Shown in pieces: positions 7,530 to 16,306 of a DNA stretch of 39,809 bases. The notes under the pieces are model-generated. The model searched no databases. It saw only the letters and a program-made list of their open reading frames with translations, and had not been told where the DNA came from. Position 1 is the stretch's first letter, and each line of letters opens with the position of its first letter. Source of the DNA: Gastranaerophilus sp045639085 (GTDB lineage Bacteria; Cyanobacteriota; Vampirovibrionia; Gastranaerophilales; Gastranaerophilaceae); assembly GCA_045639085.1 (NCBI GenBank), contig JAZUCM010000074.1:1-39809 (forward strand), given 5' to 3'. The position numbers were made by a program, and so were the translations under genes.

Positions 7530-8860
7530 TTTTCACCAATCCTTTGCGGAATTCTATCGTTGCGAATCAGATCGTCAAGAGTCTCGCGCTCGATAATAAC
7601 ATCAGCCAGTCCCTCATTAACCAAAACCATCGCCGGTTTTGTCACTCGGTTATAGTTTGAAGCCATAGAATAATTATAAGCCCCGGTGTTATAAACACAC
7701 AAAATATCCCCTTCTTCACACTTAGGAAGAAGAATATTTTTAATTAAGATATCACCGCTTTCACAAAAACGACCGGCAATAGTAACTTTTTCCTCTAATT
7801 CATCGTTAGGTTTGTTCGCCAATTGTGCGCTGTATTCAGCCTGATACATCGACGGACGCGGATTGTCAGCCATTCCGCCATCAATTGCAACATATTTTGT
7901 TCCGTGTGGAACCTGTTTTGTTGAACCTATTGTATAAAGAGTCACACCCGACGTACAAACAATACTTCGTCCCGGCTCCAAATAGATTACAGGCGGCTCG
8001 ATTGAATATTTTTCAATGTTTTCACGAACGGCAGAAATTATAATATTGGCGATATCAAAAGTTGATGGCGGATAATCAACGTTTGTATATTTTACGCCCA
8101 AACCACCACCAAGATTTACCTCATTGAGCGTCAAGCCAAACTTATTATTAATTCTCACCATTTCACCAATCAAAATATCAACTTCATCTTTGTAAACCTG
8201 AGTTTCAAAAATTTGAGACCCAATATGCGCATGAAGTCCTCGCACATTAAGGTTTTTATATTCATCCAAAATCAACTCAACAGCAGAATCCGTCTGAGTC
8301 AGGTCAAACCCAAACTTGGAATCCAAATGTCCGGTTTGAATATATTCGTGAGTATGGCACTCAATACCCGGAGTAACACGGAGTAAAATATCAACGACCT
8401 TGCCCGCTTTTTGCGCCAATTCGTTTAACAATGAAAGCTCCAAGAAATTATCAACAGAAATTCGCCCTACACCAAGTTCAAGAGCCAAGGAAAGTTCATC
8501 TATTCCCTTATTATTACCGTTAAAAAGAACACTCTTCATATCAACACCGGCTTTATAAGCCGTGTACATTTCGCCATCAGACACAACGTCAAATCCAAAA
8601 CCCTCTTGCGCTAAAATCTTACAAGTAGCAAGTGTTGAAAGAGATTTCGAAGCAAAAAGCAAACGTGTTTGCGGATAAGATGCAAACGCATCTTTGTAAT
8701 TTTGACAAATAGCACGTAAATTTTTCTCATCTAAAACATACAAAGGTGTCGAAAATTTCTCCGCCAATTCAACCAAATCGCACCCAGAAATTTCCAAATT
8801 ACCCTTCTCATTTACTCTCGTTGTCTGAGGTTTTAAATATTGATTTACGCTACTTGACAT
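7526..8860 (-). CDS. lysA: Diaminopimelate decarboxylase
   Basis: 444 residues, fold-type III PLP enzyme that decarboxylates meso-diaminopimelate to L-lysine. The PLP lysine is Lys72 in FASKSLST (a variant of the more common YAxKAN). Other family motifs: HAHIGSQI, NLGGGLGVKY, EPGRSIV (PLP phosphate/second-subunit contacts), CESGDIL and the GAYNYSMASNYN loop near the C-terminus. First gene of a minus-strand operon with cdaA, the YitT gene and the CooC-like ATPase. Start ATG follows GGGAG. Confusion with arginine or ornithine decarboxylases is unlikely given the HIGSQI and CESGD motifs. Confidence 0.93.
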   Translation of the reverse strand: MSSSVNQYLKPQTTRVNEKGNLEISGCDLVELAEKFSTPLYVLDEKNLRAICQNYKDAFASYPQTRLLFASKSLSTLATCKILAQEGFGFDVVSDGEMYTAYKAGVDMKSVLFNGNNKGIDELSLALELGVGRISVDNFLELSLLNELAQKAGKVVDILLRVTPGIECHTHEYIQTGHLDSKFGFDLTQTDSAVELILDEYKNLNVRGLHAHIGSQIFETQVYKDEVDILIGEMVRINNKFGLTLNEVNLGGGLGVKYTNVDYPPSTFDIANIIISAVRENIEKYSIEPPVIYLEPGRSIVCTSGVTLYTIGSTKQVPHGTKYVAIDGGMADNPRPSMYQAEYSAQLANKPNDELEEKVTIAGRFCESGDILIKNILLPKCEEGDILCVYNTGAYNYSMASNYNRVTKPAMVLVNEGLADVIIERETLDDLIRNDRIPQRIGEK

Positions 8861-8921
8861 TATATTCTCCCTTCATATTAATATTAACATAATTTCAACC
8901 AATTGAAAATACATAAGATGG

Positions 8922-8950
8922 TGTACAAAATTAAAAATTTTGTGTATAAT
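8922..8950 (+). promoter_or_regulatory. Promoter of the phospholipase-D-like gene
   Basis: TGTACA (8922-8927), 17-bp spacer, TATAAT (8945-8950). The ATG at 8961 is only 10 bases after the -10 box, so the leader would be about 4 bases; no Shine-Dalgarno is visible. Confidence 0.65.
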
Positions 8951-8960
8951 TTTAGTATTC

Positions 8961-10748
8961 ATGAAGAAAAACTTTTCCGTCGAAATAATATTTCTTGCAA
9001 TTCTGATGTTATTCAGCGTTTACAGATATTTTTATAACGTTGAGAACATTGTTTTGAAAGTATTCTCGCCAATAATGTTTGCGATTGATTTAAACGGCAA
9101 CCGACATCTGGAAAGCAAAGAAATCATTTGCTTGTCAGGAGTAAAAACTTTTGGAGAAAATTTGACGAATTTTGACAACGAATTAGCTCAGCGTTTCGAT
9201 GTCACAAATAAAGACGCTATTGTCTTAGCCGTTCAAGCCCAAGATTACGCCGAATTTACGCTATCAAACAAAGTTGTTAAATTCGTCGCAGATGAAACAC
9301 AAACAAACCCGAATTGCACGACAGGTGATATCTTTGTCAAAAATAAAAGTTTCCGAAAACTATTATTAACCAACGGTTTTGCTTATGGAGAGGACGAAGA
9401 TTTCAACCTAGAGCGGTTTAATGAGCGATTGGAAACAGCGAAAAATTTACACCCGGTTGTAATGAATCGCAAAAGTAAAAAATACCACAAAATCGACTGC
9501 AAATATGGAAAAGTTTCAGAAGACTACGCTATTTTGCTCAAAGAAGACTTACCCCAAAACGCAATCCCTTGCAAATGGTGTCACAAAGAAGAAAATGTTC
9601 CAATCGCACCAACAAACGAAAGTTTCCCGGATAAAATTTCAGACGGCGACGTAAAAATTTATTTGACAGATATGTCAACGCATTTACAAGTAAAAGCAGA
9701 CTGCACCTCAAACATTTGCCAAGCATTGCTTAGCGAAATCAAAAACGCTAAAGAATCAATCGACATCGCGACCTATGGTTGGGTTAGCATAGATGAAGTG
9801 GACGCCGCACTAAAAGACGCCGTTGCACGCGGGGTAAAGTTCAGGCTCGTGTATGATTTTTCTGGCAAAAACAACTATTATCCAGGCACTGCCCAAATCG
9901 CACGTTTTGCAAGCGAGTCAAGAAATGATCTGGTCCCGGGGAATTCAAGACTTAGCAACTATCTAATGCACAACAAATTTATCATTTTTGACAAACAAAA
10001 AGTTGCCACCGGCTCCCTAAACTACAGCCGAACAGATTTTTCTGAGTTTAATTCCAATTTCATGGCCCTCATAAACTCCTCGGAAATTGCAAAAGTTTAT
10101 ACAGAAGAATTTGAACAAATGCTCAGCGGAAAATTTCACACCCAAAAACACCCTCGCCAATCACACGACAAAATCAAAATAGGCAACAGTGAATTTGAAA
10201 CCTATTTTTCACCACAAGACAAAACCATCACCAACCAAGTTATCAATTATATTGACAGCGCTCAAAAATACATCTACATGCCGGTATTTGTAATAACCCA
10301 CAAACCGCTGGAATCCGCACTTTTAAGAGCAAAAGCACGCGGAGTAGACGTTAAACTTATCGTTGATGCAACCAACGTCTTTGCCAAAAAATCAATTGTA
10401 CAAAATCTACGGACCCAAGGAATTCCCGTCAAAGTAGAGAATTTTGCTGGAAAACTTCATTCAAAATCAATAATTATTGATGATGAATATATCCTGGCCG
10501 GCTCGATGAATTTTTCAAATTCCGGCGAAAATAAAAATGACGAAAATATGCTGATTATAAAAAATCCACGACTCGCCATTTTTTACCGTGATTTTTTCAA
10601 CCATCTTTGGGAAAAAATACCTGAAATCTATCTAACTCGTGCACCACGCGCAGAAAGTAAAGACTCCATAGGCTCTTGTTTTGATGGCATAGACAACGAC
10701 TTTGACGGCCGAATTGATAAGGCAGATGAGGGCTGCCAAGTGAAATAA
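8961..10748 (+). CDS. Exported phospholipase D-like protein with nuclease-type and metal-binding modules
   Basis: 595 residues from the ATG at 8961 (a TTG 21 bases earlier overlaps the -10 box and is unlikely). An N-terminal hydrophobic segment (about 5-22) is a signal anchor. Residues of about 70-150 resemble a thermonuclease (SNase) fold (IFVKNKSFRKLLLTNGFAYG), followed by a Zn-finger-like HKIDCKYG...PCKWCHKE segment. Two phospholipase-D HKD motifs follow: HNKFIIFD (His337, Lys339, Asp344) and HSKSIIID (His500, Lys502, Asp507), each with the downstream GSLNYS / GSMNFSNSGENKNDEN. The C-terminus FDGIDNDFDGRIDKADEGC matches the DGxDNDxDGxxDxxDxxC calcium/copper-type motif. It could be a secreted phosphodiesterase acting on nucleic acid or lipid. 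Convergent with the vWA gene. Confidence 0.8.
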   Translation: MKKNFSVEIIFLAILMLFSVYRYFYNVENIVLKVFSPIMFAIDLNGNRHLESKEIICLSGVKTFGENLTNFDNELAQRFDVTNKDAIVLAVQAQDYAEFTLSNKVVKFVADETQTNPNCTTGDIFVKNKSFRKLLLTNGFAYGEDEDFNLERFNERLETAKNLHPVVMNRKSKKYHKIDCKYGKVSEDYAILLKEDLPQNAIPCKWCHKEENVPIAPTNESFPDKISDGDVKIYLTDMSTHLQVKADCTSNICQALLSEIKNAKESIDIATYGWVSIDEVDAALKDAVARGVKFRLVYDFSGKNNYYPGTAQIARFASESRNDLVPGNSRLSNYLMHNKFIIFDKQKVATGSLNYSRTDFSEFNSNFMALINSSEIAKVYTEEFEQMLSGKFHTQKHPRQSHDKIKIGNSEFETYFSPQDKTITNQVINYIDSAQKYIYMPVFVITHKPLESALLRAKARGVDVKLIVDATNVFAKKSIVQNLRTQGIPVKVENFAGKLHSKSIIIDDEYILAGSMNFSNSGENKNDENMLIIKNPRLAIFYRDFFNHLWEKIPEIYLTRAPRAESKDSIGSCFDGIDNDFDGRIDKADEGCQVK

Positions 10749-10751
10749 TAA

Positions 10752-11471
10752 CTAAGGATTTTGGATAATCTTTGCTTCAACTTCTTTTCGGGAATTTAAA
10801 CTTTGTGCCAAACTATTTGCAAGTTCACACGCGGTGTTTGCAGTATAAAATTTCCCGCTGGTTACAAGTGATGCGCATTCAAGCTGAGCCAAATCGTCTT
10901 CATCCTCAATATTAAAAGCGATAACGTCGATAATCACGTCCCGACGTGTTTTAATAAGCTCCATCGCAAAAGTACAAGGGCTTTCGTCGCAATTTTCGCC
11001 GCCATCTGTCAACAAAATTATATGTTTTTTACCGCTAAATCCAGCGAAATCATACTGAATGGCTTGTTTTAAAGAATACGTAATCGGAGTCATACCGTTT
11101 GGGCTTAAACTATCAAGCGAATTCATAATATTACCAACATTATTAGGACAAATCGAGTTCATTGATTTTGAGGCCTTACACGCATCCATCGCGGTAAACC
11201 CGTTCCGATGTCCATAAACACGCAAACCCACAGAGGTTTGTGGCGGAAGAGTGCGCAAAAGATTTTTCATTGTCCTAATCATCAATACATATTTAGGCTC
11301 GTCTTCTAAATATTCACTCATACTGTTTGAAAAATCCAGTATGAACAGAATTTTTTCATCCGCTTCGGATTTCATTCGATAACTGTCTTTGCTATAAACG
11401 CCATAACCTTCGGCTCCGGCATAGCCTGCAACAAAAAACAACATACAAAATAACAACAACATACGTTTCAT
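10752..11471 (-). CDS. Exported von Willebrand factor A domain protein
   Basis: 239 residues with a Sec signal peptide (charged start, hydrophobic core, probable cleavage after GYAGA, residue 20). The vWA domain has a complete MIDAS metal site: Asp46-x-Ser48-x-Ser50 in LDFSNSM, Thr128 in PNGMTP and Asp156 in LLTDGGEN. Six cysteines in the mature protein could form disulfides. Such single-domain periplasmic or surface vWA proteins bind partner proteins through a divalent cation; the partner is unknown. It lies 53 bases downstream of the CHASE2-GGDEF gene on the same strand and may be co-transcribed. Confidence 0.85.
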   Translation of the reverse strand: MKRMLLLFCMLFFVAGYAGAEGYGVYSKDSYRMKSEADEKILFILDFSNSMSEYLEDEPKYVLMIRTMKNLLRTLPPQTSVGLRVYGHRNGFTAMDACKASKSMNSICPNNVGNIMNSLDSLSPNGMTPITYSLKQAIQYDFAGFSGKKHIILLTDGGENCDESPCTFAMELIKTRRDVIIDVIAFNIEDEDDLAQLECASLVTSGKFYTANTACELANSLAQSLNSRKEVEAKIIQNP

Positions 11472-11524
11472 ACAAAAATTCTAAACGACACGTGAAATTT
11501 TGCCATTACTCGTGTGGATAATTA

Positions 11525-13294
11525 TTATCCGACAACCTGATTTCTGCCATTTTCTTTAGCTTTGTAAAGCCTATCATCAGCCACTCTGACCATATCTTGA
11601 ACAGTTTGAGCGTCCTGCGGATACGTGGAAACCCCAAGACTTATGGTAACATTTGTTGTTTTTTCACTGTTTGTCGCAACCTCTTGCTCCGCAACCATCT
11701 TACACAATTTTTGCGCAGTAAACACTGCATCCTCGTGTCCAATGTTTGGCAAAATAATGCTCATTTCTTCTCCACCGTAACGACAAACTATATCCGTTGC
11801 ACGAACATTCTTCCTCAATGTTTGCGCAACAGAGCGCAACACCCTATCTCCGCACTGGTGGCCAAAATTATCATTAAACTTTTTAAAATAGTCAATATCA
11901 ATAATTATCAGAGAAAAATTCGTCTCGTAACGTTTAGCCTGCTCAAGCGCATTCGCCATCTGTTCTTGGAAATATCTATGATTATAAAGTCCCGTCAAAC
12001 CATCTGTCGTCGCAAGTTTATACTGTTGCTCAAAATCCTTTGATTTAATGAGATATTTAACCATCAACATCGCAATGAACACAATGGTTGCAAACATCAA
12101 CGGTGAAACCAAATCCAACCAAAGATTAAAATGTTTCATCATCTGGAAAGTAAAAATTGTGTACCCAACGTATGTCAAAAAGGTCAAAAATATCATTGCC
12201 CCAACGGACACAAATTTTAACGTTATAAAACCAATTATCAACGAAATCAATACACTCAGAGCAATCGTGCACCAAGTTCCCGGCTTTGAAATAAAATTAT
12301 TATCAAGGATATTGTTTGTATAAGTCGCAAGAACTTCCACCCCCGGGAAAAGCTTATCAGTCGGCGTTGTTTTAAGATCAAACAAACTATTCGCAGTCAT
12401 TCCGACATAAACAATTTTGTCGTTAAAATCCGAATCCAACTGAACATTTTCACCGTTCATCTTTTTGATAATTTTATACAACGGAATTTCCGTATAATTT
12501 CCCCGCGCGCCGTACCAATTCAAAATCGCATTTCCGTCTTTGTCAAGAGGAATTTTTCTATCCCCAAAAATCAAATTGGATTTTTCATCCAAAAATAATG
12601 ACCTATTGCTTTTACCTCCCAACGCGCGATATGCCACCAGAAAAGCCATCTGAGGATAAAAATCATCTCGATATTTTACCAAAACCGGCGACTTTCTGAG
12701 CACTCCGTCACTTGAGCGCGAAATATTCACAGTCCCAATTCCATTAGTATTTTTCACAAGTTCTTCAACAATCGGCCGGTAATTAGTGAATGTATTCTCC
12801 GTAAAATCAACGCCAGAAGAGCAATTATCCAACTTAACCTGAAGTTTTTCCGGCAAATCTTGAGGTTTGCGCAAATCTTCGGATTGATAGTCAAAATTCA
12901 TCGCGGTGATTACGTTATTGTATTTTTTAAACACCGCCGCAAGTTTTTTGTCTTCTTCAGCGTTATTTTTAGCGGATTTAACAAACAACATATCAAAAGC
13001 AATAATTTTTGGATTATCTTTTTGTATAAATTCAACCACATCAGCGTACAAACCGCGAGGCAAAGGCCATTCCCCAATATTATCCAACGCATACTCATAA
13101 CTCGCGTCATCTATCGTCACCAAAATAATGTCTTTTGACGCATTCTTATGTTTAGCCAGCATACTTTGGCGAAGGTCGAACGTCTTATTTTCTATTCCCT
13201 CAACAAACAAATCCCATTGCGCATGGGTAAACCCATAAAAAAACAACAGCGCTAACAAAATAGAAAATAAAATATACAAAAATTTTTTAAACAT
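11525..13294 (-). CDS. CHASE2-domain diguanylate cyclase
   Basis: 589 residues. An N-terminal membrane helix (5-24) is followed by an extracytoplasmic CHASE2 sensor domain (about 30-310; KDIILVTIDDASY, WPLPRGLYADVV, PKIIAFDMLF). Then come three membrane helices (about 340-420) and a cytoplasmic GGDEF domain. The active-site motif is GGEEM (507-511), a conservative variant of GGEEF, and an RxxD inhibitory site (RATD, 498-501) sits five residues before it, so product feedback by c-di-GMP is expected. It should make cyclic di-GMP from GTP in response to an unknown external signal. Start ATG has AGGAAG upstream, 9 bases after a 56-codon ORF. Confidence 0.92.
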   Translation of the reverse strand: MFKKFLYILFSILLALLFFYGFTHAQWDLFVEGIENKTFDLRQSMLAKHKNASKDIILVTIDDASYEYALDNIGEWPLPRGLYADVVEFIQKDNPKIIAFDMLFVKSAKNNAEEDKKLAAVFKKYNNVITAMNFDYQSEDLRKPQDLPEKLQVKLDNCSSGVDFTENTFTNYRPIVEELVKNTNGIGTVNISRSSDGVLRKSPVLVKYRDDFYPQMAFLVAYRALGGKSNRSLFLDEKSNLIFGDRKIPLDKDGNAILNWYGARGNYTEIPLYKIIKKMNGENVQLDSDFNDKIVYVGMTANSLFDLKTTPTDKLFPGVEVLATYTNNILDNNFISKPGTWCTIALSVLISLIIGFITLKFVSVGAMIFLTFLTYVGYTIFTFQMMKHFNLWLDLVSPLMFATIVFIAMLMVKYLIKSKDFEQQYKLATTDGLTGLYNHRYFQEQMANALEQAKRYETNFSLIIIDIDYFKKFNDNFGHQCGDRVLRSVAQTLRKNVRATDIVCRYGGEEMSIILPNIGHEDAVFTAQKLCKMVAEQEVATNSEKTTNVTISLGVSTYPQDAQTVQDMVRVADDRLYKAKENGRNQVVG

Positions 13295-13303
13295 AATCTC
13301 TTC

Positions 13304-13474
13304 CTACCGGTTATTGTAGTTAGTATAGCTAATTTGTGGAACTTTTGCAACAAAATTCACATGTCCAAAACTTTCTGCCAACATAAGATTATTGTTAAGA
13401 AGGGTCTCCGTTGTAACCGAAATCCCATCAGGATATTTTAAATATTTAAGTAAACATTCTTCGTGTAAATTCAT
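13304..13474 (-). CDS. Small ORF of 56 residues upstream of the diguanylate cyclase
   Basis: Reads MNLHEECLLKYLKYPDGISV... and ends ...VPQISYTNYNNR, with a stop 9 bases before the CHASE2-GGDEF start. ATG is preceded by AACAGG. Codon use is plain and no family is recognised. Without homologues the call rests on its position, ribosome-binding site and tight spacing. Confidence 0.4.
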   Translation of the reverse strand: MNLHEECLLKYLKYPDGISVTTETLLNNNLMLAESFGHVNFVAKVPQISYTNYNNR

Positions 13475-13584
13475 GATAACCTGTTAACTTTTATCGACTT
13501 TATTATTATTGCAAAATATTTCAAATTTAACATCAACTTTTTAAATAGTTTTATAAAAAATATATGGTATTTTTAGACGATATG

Positions 13585-13794
13585 TTAAAATTGAATATCT
13601 TGAATATTTTCGTTATAAACCTCGACATCCTGTTCGTAATACTCATCCGTCAATTCTTGTTTCTCAACCCGAACATCGGCCAAAAGCTTCAATAATTCAA
13701 CGTAATCAAGACATTTTTTACCTTTTACGCCAACAGTTTGCATCTGAATTTCACCGTTTGGCAAAAGTTTTATTTTAAGTTGCTTTTTTGACAT
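13585..13794 (-). CDS. DUF2997 protein
   Basis: 69 residues from the ATG at 13794, which has GAGAGG seven bases upstream; a TTG six bases earlier is less likely. The pattern KIKLLPNGEIQMQTVGVKGKKCLDYVELLKLL matches DUF2997, a small family (I-x-PDG-x5-GVKGKxC) that in cyanobacteria and some other bacteria lies next to DUF1257 and a Ycf46-type AAA+ protein, exactly as here. The acidic C-terminal third (EYYEQDVEVYNENIQD) is extra to the core. Function unknown. Separated from the DUF1257 gene by 12 bases. Confidence 0.75.
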   Translation of the reverse strand: MSKKQLKIKLLPNGEIQMQTVGVKGKKCLDYVELLKLLADVRVEKQELTDEYYEQDVEVYNENIQDIQF

Positions 13795-13806
13795 TTTCAA
13801 TCCTCT

Positions 13807-14310
13807 CTAATTCAAATCGACCGTTAAAACAATTGTATTGTCATCAAAAACTTCTTCTTCCGAAATTTGAAGATTTTGTTGTGCCAAACGCTCCTTAATC
13901 TTATTATAAGAAATTTCCTGCGCATTTAGCGCATATTCAGAACCGATATCTTGCGCAATTTGCACGGGATTATGCGCCTTGTTATACGCAACCGTCATTG
14001 TATAAGGCTGATTTTCACTACGCTTATGAAAAGTAAAACGAAAAGCCTCACAGTCACAAGAAATCGTCCCATCCGGCTCCTCTTCAAAGTTCGTTGCCCC
14101 GTGTTCCCTGAGCGTCTTCAACAAAACCTTTTTATCAACTATTACCGTGTCAAACTCGTGTTGAAAAATTTCTTCCAACTCATCGCCCTCAAGATGAAGT
14201 TTATCAGTCCGCGAGAAAAGCCCGGACGCTATTGCGCCCGTAACATCGACAATTCCTCTTCCTAAAGCAAAAATCAACATAAACGGCACCGCTGAAACTG
14301 TTACTGACAT
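13807..14310 (-). CDS. DUF1257 (Ycf35-like) protein
   Basis: 167 residues. The C-terminal 120 residues fit DUF1257/Ycf35: KKVLLKTLREHGATNFEE (start of the domain), central strands with YTMTVAYNKA, and the terminal YALNAQEISYNKIKERLAQQNLQISEEEV...TIVLTVDL pattern (Q-x-YA-x3-I...G-x2-V-x-EEV-x-DGTI-x-L-x-V). The first 30 residues are hydrophobic (VSAVPFMLIFALGRGIVDVTGAIASGLF) and not part of the usual family, so this copy may be membrane-associated. Lies 12 bases downstream of the Ycf46-like gene. Function unknown; in cyanobacteria it is a conserved neighbour of DUF2997. Confidence 0.7.
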   Translation of the reverse strand: MSVTVSAVPFMLIFALGRGIVDVTGAIASGLFSRTDKLHLEGDELEEIFQHEFDTVIVDKKVLLKTLREHGATNFEEEPDGTISCDCEAFRFTFHKRSENQPYTMTVAYNKAHNPVQIAQDIGSEYALNAQEISYNKIKERLAQQNLQISEEEVFDDNTIVLTVDLN

Positions 14311-14322
14311 TTAACCCTTCCT

Positions 14323-15951
14323 TTACACGTCTAATCTTCTACCGCCACGACTTGCATTAACATCTTGAGTCACATCCTTAGCAGCCGAAATTTCTGTATA
14401 TTTTTCAATACTTTCTTTTGATGATGCGCAAACCGCACGAACATTCGCCCACTCTCGAATAGCGAGAATTTGCTCTTTTTGTGTTTGTGATAGCGGAACT
14501 GTATTAGCAATAGATTTTTCAAAGTCACTAAATTTAAGTGCCCTATCCTCAAAAAACGCATCACACAAAGCCGAAATAACAACCTGTTCAATCTCAGAAC
14601 CAATAAATCCTTCCGTCATTTTTGCCAACGCCGTGATTACCTTTGCATCATTAGGCTTAATCTCTGCACAAATCTCAGCGTCCTTCAATCTTTTGGCAAG
14701 GTGGACCCTAAAAATTTCTTTACGCTCTTTCAATGTTGGCAAATCAACAAAAAATATTTCGTCAAAACGTCCTTTTCTCAAAAGTTCCGGCGGAAGTCTG
14801 TCGATATTATTTGCCGTTGCGATTACAAATACAGGCGCCGTCTTTTCTTGCATCCAAGTCAAAAATGTTCCAAAAATCCTGGATGAAACACCACTATCAT
14901 TTGCCGACGAAACGCCATTTAAACCTTTTTCAATTTCGTCAACCCACAAAATTGCCGGCGCAACAGCCTCAACCGTCGCAATAGCTTTTCGCATATTTTC
15001 TTCTGAACTTCCGACAATTCCGGAGAAAATCTTCCCTAAATCCAAGCGCAACAAAGGTAATTGCCAAATAGTACTCATAGCTTTGGCCGTTAAACTCTTA
15101 CCACACCCCGGAACGCCCGTCACCAAAACACCTTTCGGCGCCGGTATACAGTATCTTTTTGCCTTCTCTGACCACGAGTTATTACGCTTCAACAACCAGC
15201 GTTTAAGGTTATCCAATCCCCCTATATCATCAATGCCAAGGTCACTTTGAACATATTCCAACATGCCGGTTTTTCTGATAACCTGCATTTTTTCTTCCAA
15301 AATTATTCCGATATCGCCCTTGTCAAGCTTTCCATCGTTAACCATCGCCAGCGCAAAAGCATTCTCCGCCTCTTGCATCGTCAATCCCAACGCAGCTTTA
15401 CAAAGTTTCTCCTTATCCTCTTCGCGAAGTTTTTCTGTATTAATTCGTTTATTCGTTGCAATCATACGATTTAATCTGTCTTTGATTTCTTCGAGATTCG
15501 GTAGCGGGAAGTCATATATAACAATATCCTTTTGCAACGTTTCCGGAATATTTAACTCCGGCGAAATAAAAATAATATTTTTACGCACATTACTCGTTTT
15601 AAGCGTCGGGATTAAATCTCTCAATGCTCTCGTAATAGTCGGATCCGCAGGACGCTGTTTTGTCCCGAAAAACACATGAAAATCATACAAGATAAAAACT
15701 GAATCCTTGTCACATTTTTCAATAAATTCTATCAACTTATTAGGGCAAGTTGTACCCGCAACAGAAGCATTCTCATTTTTTAGTCCATTAGCCTGCGTCC
15801 AAATAAAAACTTCACGCGGAAACTTAATTTGCGCCTCATCAGCTACAATATTTCTTATAAACTTAGTCGCTCTATCTTCTTCGTAAGTCGAAATATAAAT
15901 ATAAGGAAAACGAGCCCTTAATAAATTTGAAAGTTTTTTAGCGTTACTCAT
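14323..15951 (-). CDS. ycf46: Ycf46-like AAA+ ATPase
   Basis: 542 residues from the ATG at 15951. An N-terminal domain of about 240 residues begins NLLRARFPYIYISTYEEDRA, typical of Ycf46 proteins, and is followed by a single AAA+ module: Walker A GVPGCGKS, Walker B ILWVDEIEK, sensor-1/arginine-finger region ATANNIDRLPPELLRKGRFDEIFFVDLP. Ycf46 is conserved in cyanobacteria and red-algal plastids and has been linked there to CO2 uptake or photosynthesis regulation; its retention here points to a broader role. An alternative in-frame ATG at 15975 would be leaderless (-10 box 7 bases upstream), and the choice of start is uncertain. The 3' neighbours DUF1257 and DUF2997 form one operon with it. 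Confidence 0.85.
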   Translation of the reverse strand: MSNAKKLSNLLRARFPYIYISTYEEDRATKFIRNIVADEAQIKFPREVFIWTQANGLKNENASVAGTTCPNKLIEFIEKCDKDSVFILYDFHVFFGTKQRPADPTITRALRDLIPTLKTSNVRKNIIFISPELNIPETLQKDIVIYDFPLPNLEEIKDRLNRMIATNKRINTEKLREEDKEKLCKAALGLTMQEAENAFALAMVNDGKLDKGDIGIILEEKMQVIRKTGMLEYVQSDLGIDDIGGLDNLKRWLLKRNNSWSEKAKRYCIPAPKGVLVTGVPGCGKSLTAKAMSTIWQLPLLRLDLGKIFSGIVGSSEENMRKAIATVEAVAPAILWVDEIEKGLNGVSSANDSGVSSRIFGTFLTWMQEKTAPVFVIATANNIDRLPPELLRKGRFDEIFFVDLPTLKERKEIFRVHLAKRLKDAEICAEIKPNDAKVITALAKMTEGFIGSEIEQVVISALCDAFFEDRALKFSDFEKSIANTVPLSQTQKEQILAIREWANVRAVCASSKESIEKYTEISAAKDVTQDVNASRGGRRLDV

Positions 15952-15982
15952 ATTTTTCTTTCCCAAAACTACCATCGAGGCG

Positions 15983-15991
15983 ATTATAACA
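15983..15991 (-). promoter_or_regulatory. Extended -10 promoter of the Ycf46 operon
   Basis: Minus-strand TGT-TATAAT (extended -10, TATAAT at 15988 to 15983) with no good -35 box. Transcription would start at about 15976, immediately beside the upstream candidate ATG at 15975. Confidence 0.5.
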
Positions 15992-16068
15992 TATTCCGCG
16001 ATTTAAATTTTAATTTTTCTTAAAATTTCATCTAAATAAAGGATAAATTTGACGCAAAAAAGCGTTAG

Positions 16069-16306
16069 TATAAAAACGTAGGGAAAACAAGACCAATTGC
16101 GGGCATGCCCGGAGATGAAAAACATCTCCCAAAAGCCAAAACTTTAAGAAATGTAAAGTTCGCCTCAAAGCATGTCATGACATGGTTTCAGACCTATTTA
16201 ACAGGGGCAAAAATACCCCCAAAAACAAAAAGTTGTACTCTTAAAATTGTTAAGTTACAATTAGAAAGTGAGCGCTTTTTGCGCCTTGTAGGAGTAAGAG
16301 AAAATA
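16069..16306 (+). other. Gene-free hairpin-rich stretch before yggS
   Basis: No convincing ORF occurs between the Ycf46 promoter and yggS. After a TATAAA box (16069-16074) come at least five self-complementary elements: the palindrome CGGGCATGCCCG (16100-16111), GGAGATG-A5-CATCTCC (16111-16129), AACTTTA...TAAAGTT (16140-16160), CATGTCATGACATG (16171-16184), GGGG...CCCC (16204-16219) and a two-part stem TTGTA/CTTAA with TTAAG/TACAA (16233-16260). It may be a structured 5' leader of yggS-sepF or a small RNA gene. No signature of 6S, SRP, RNase P or tmRNA was recognised. Confidence 0.45.

Noticed and set aside
16069..16306. 6S, SRP, RNase P or tmRNA gene
   Set aside because: No diagnostic conserved motif was recognised and the 5' and 3' ends do not pair.
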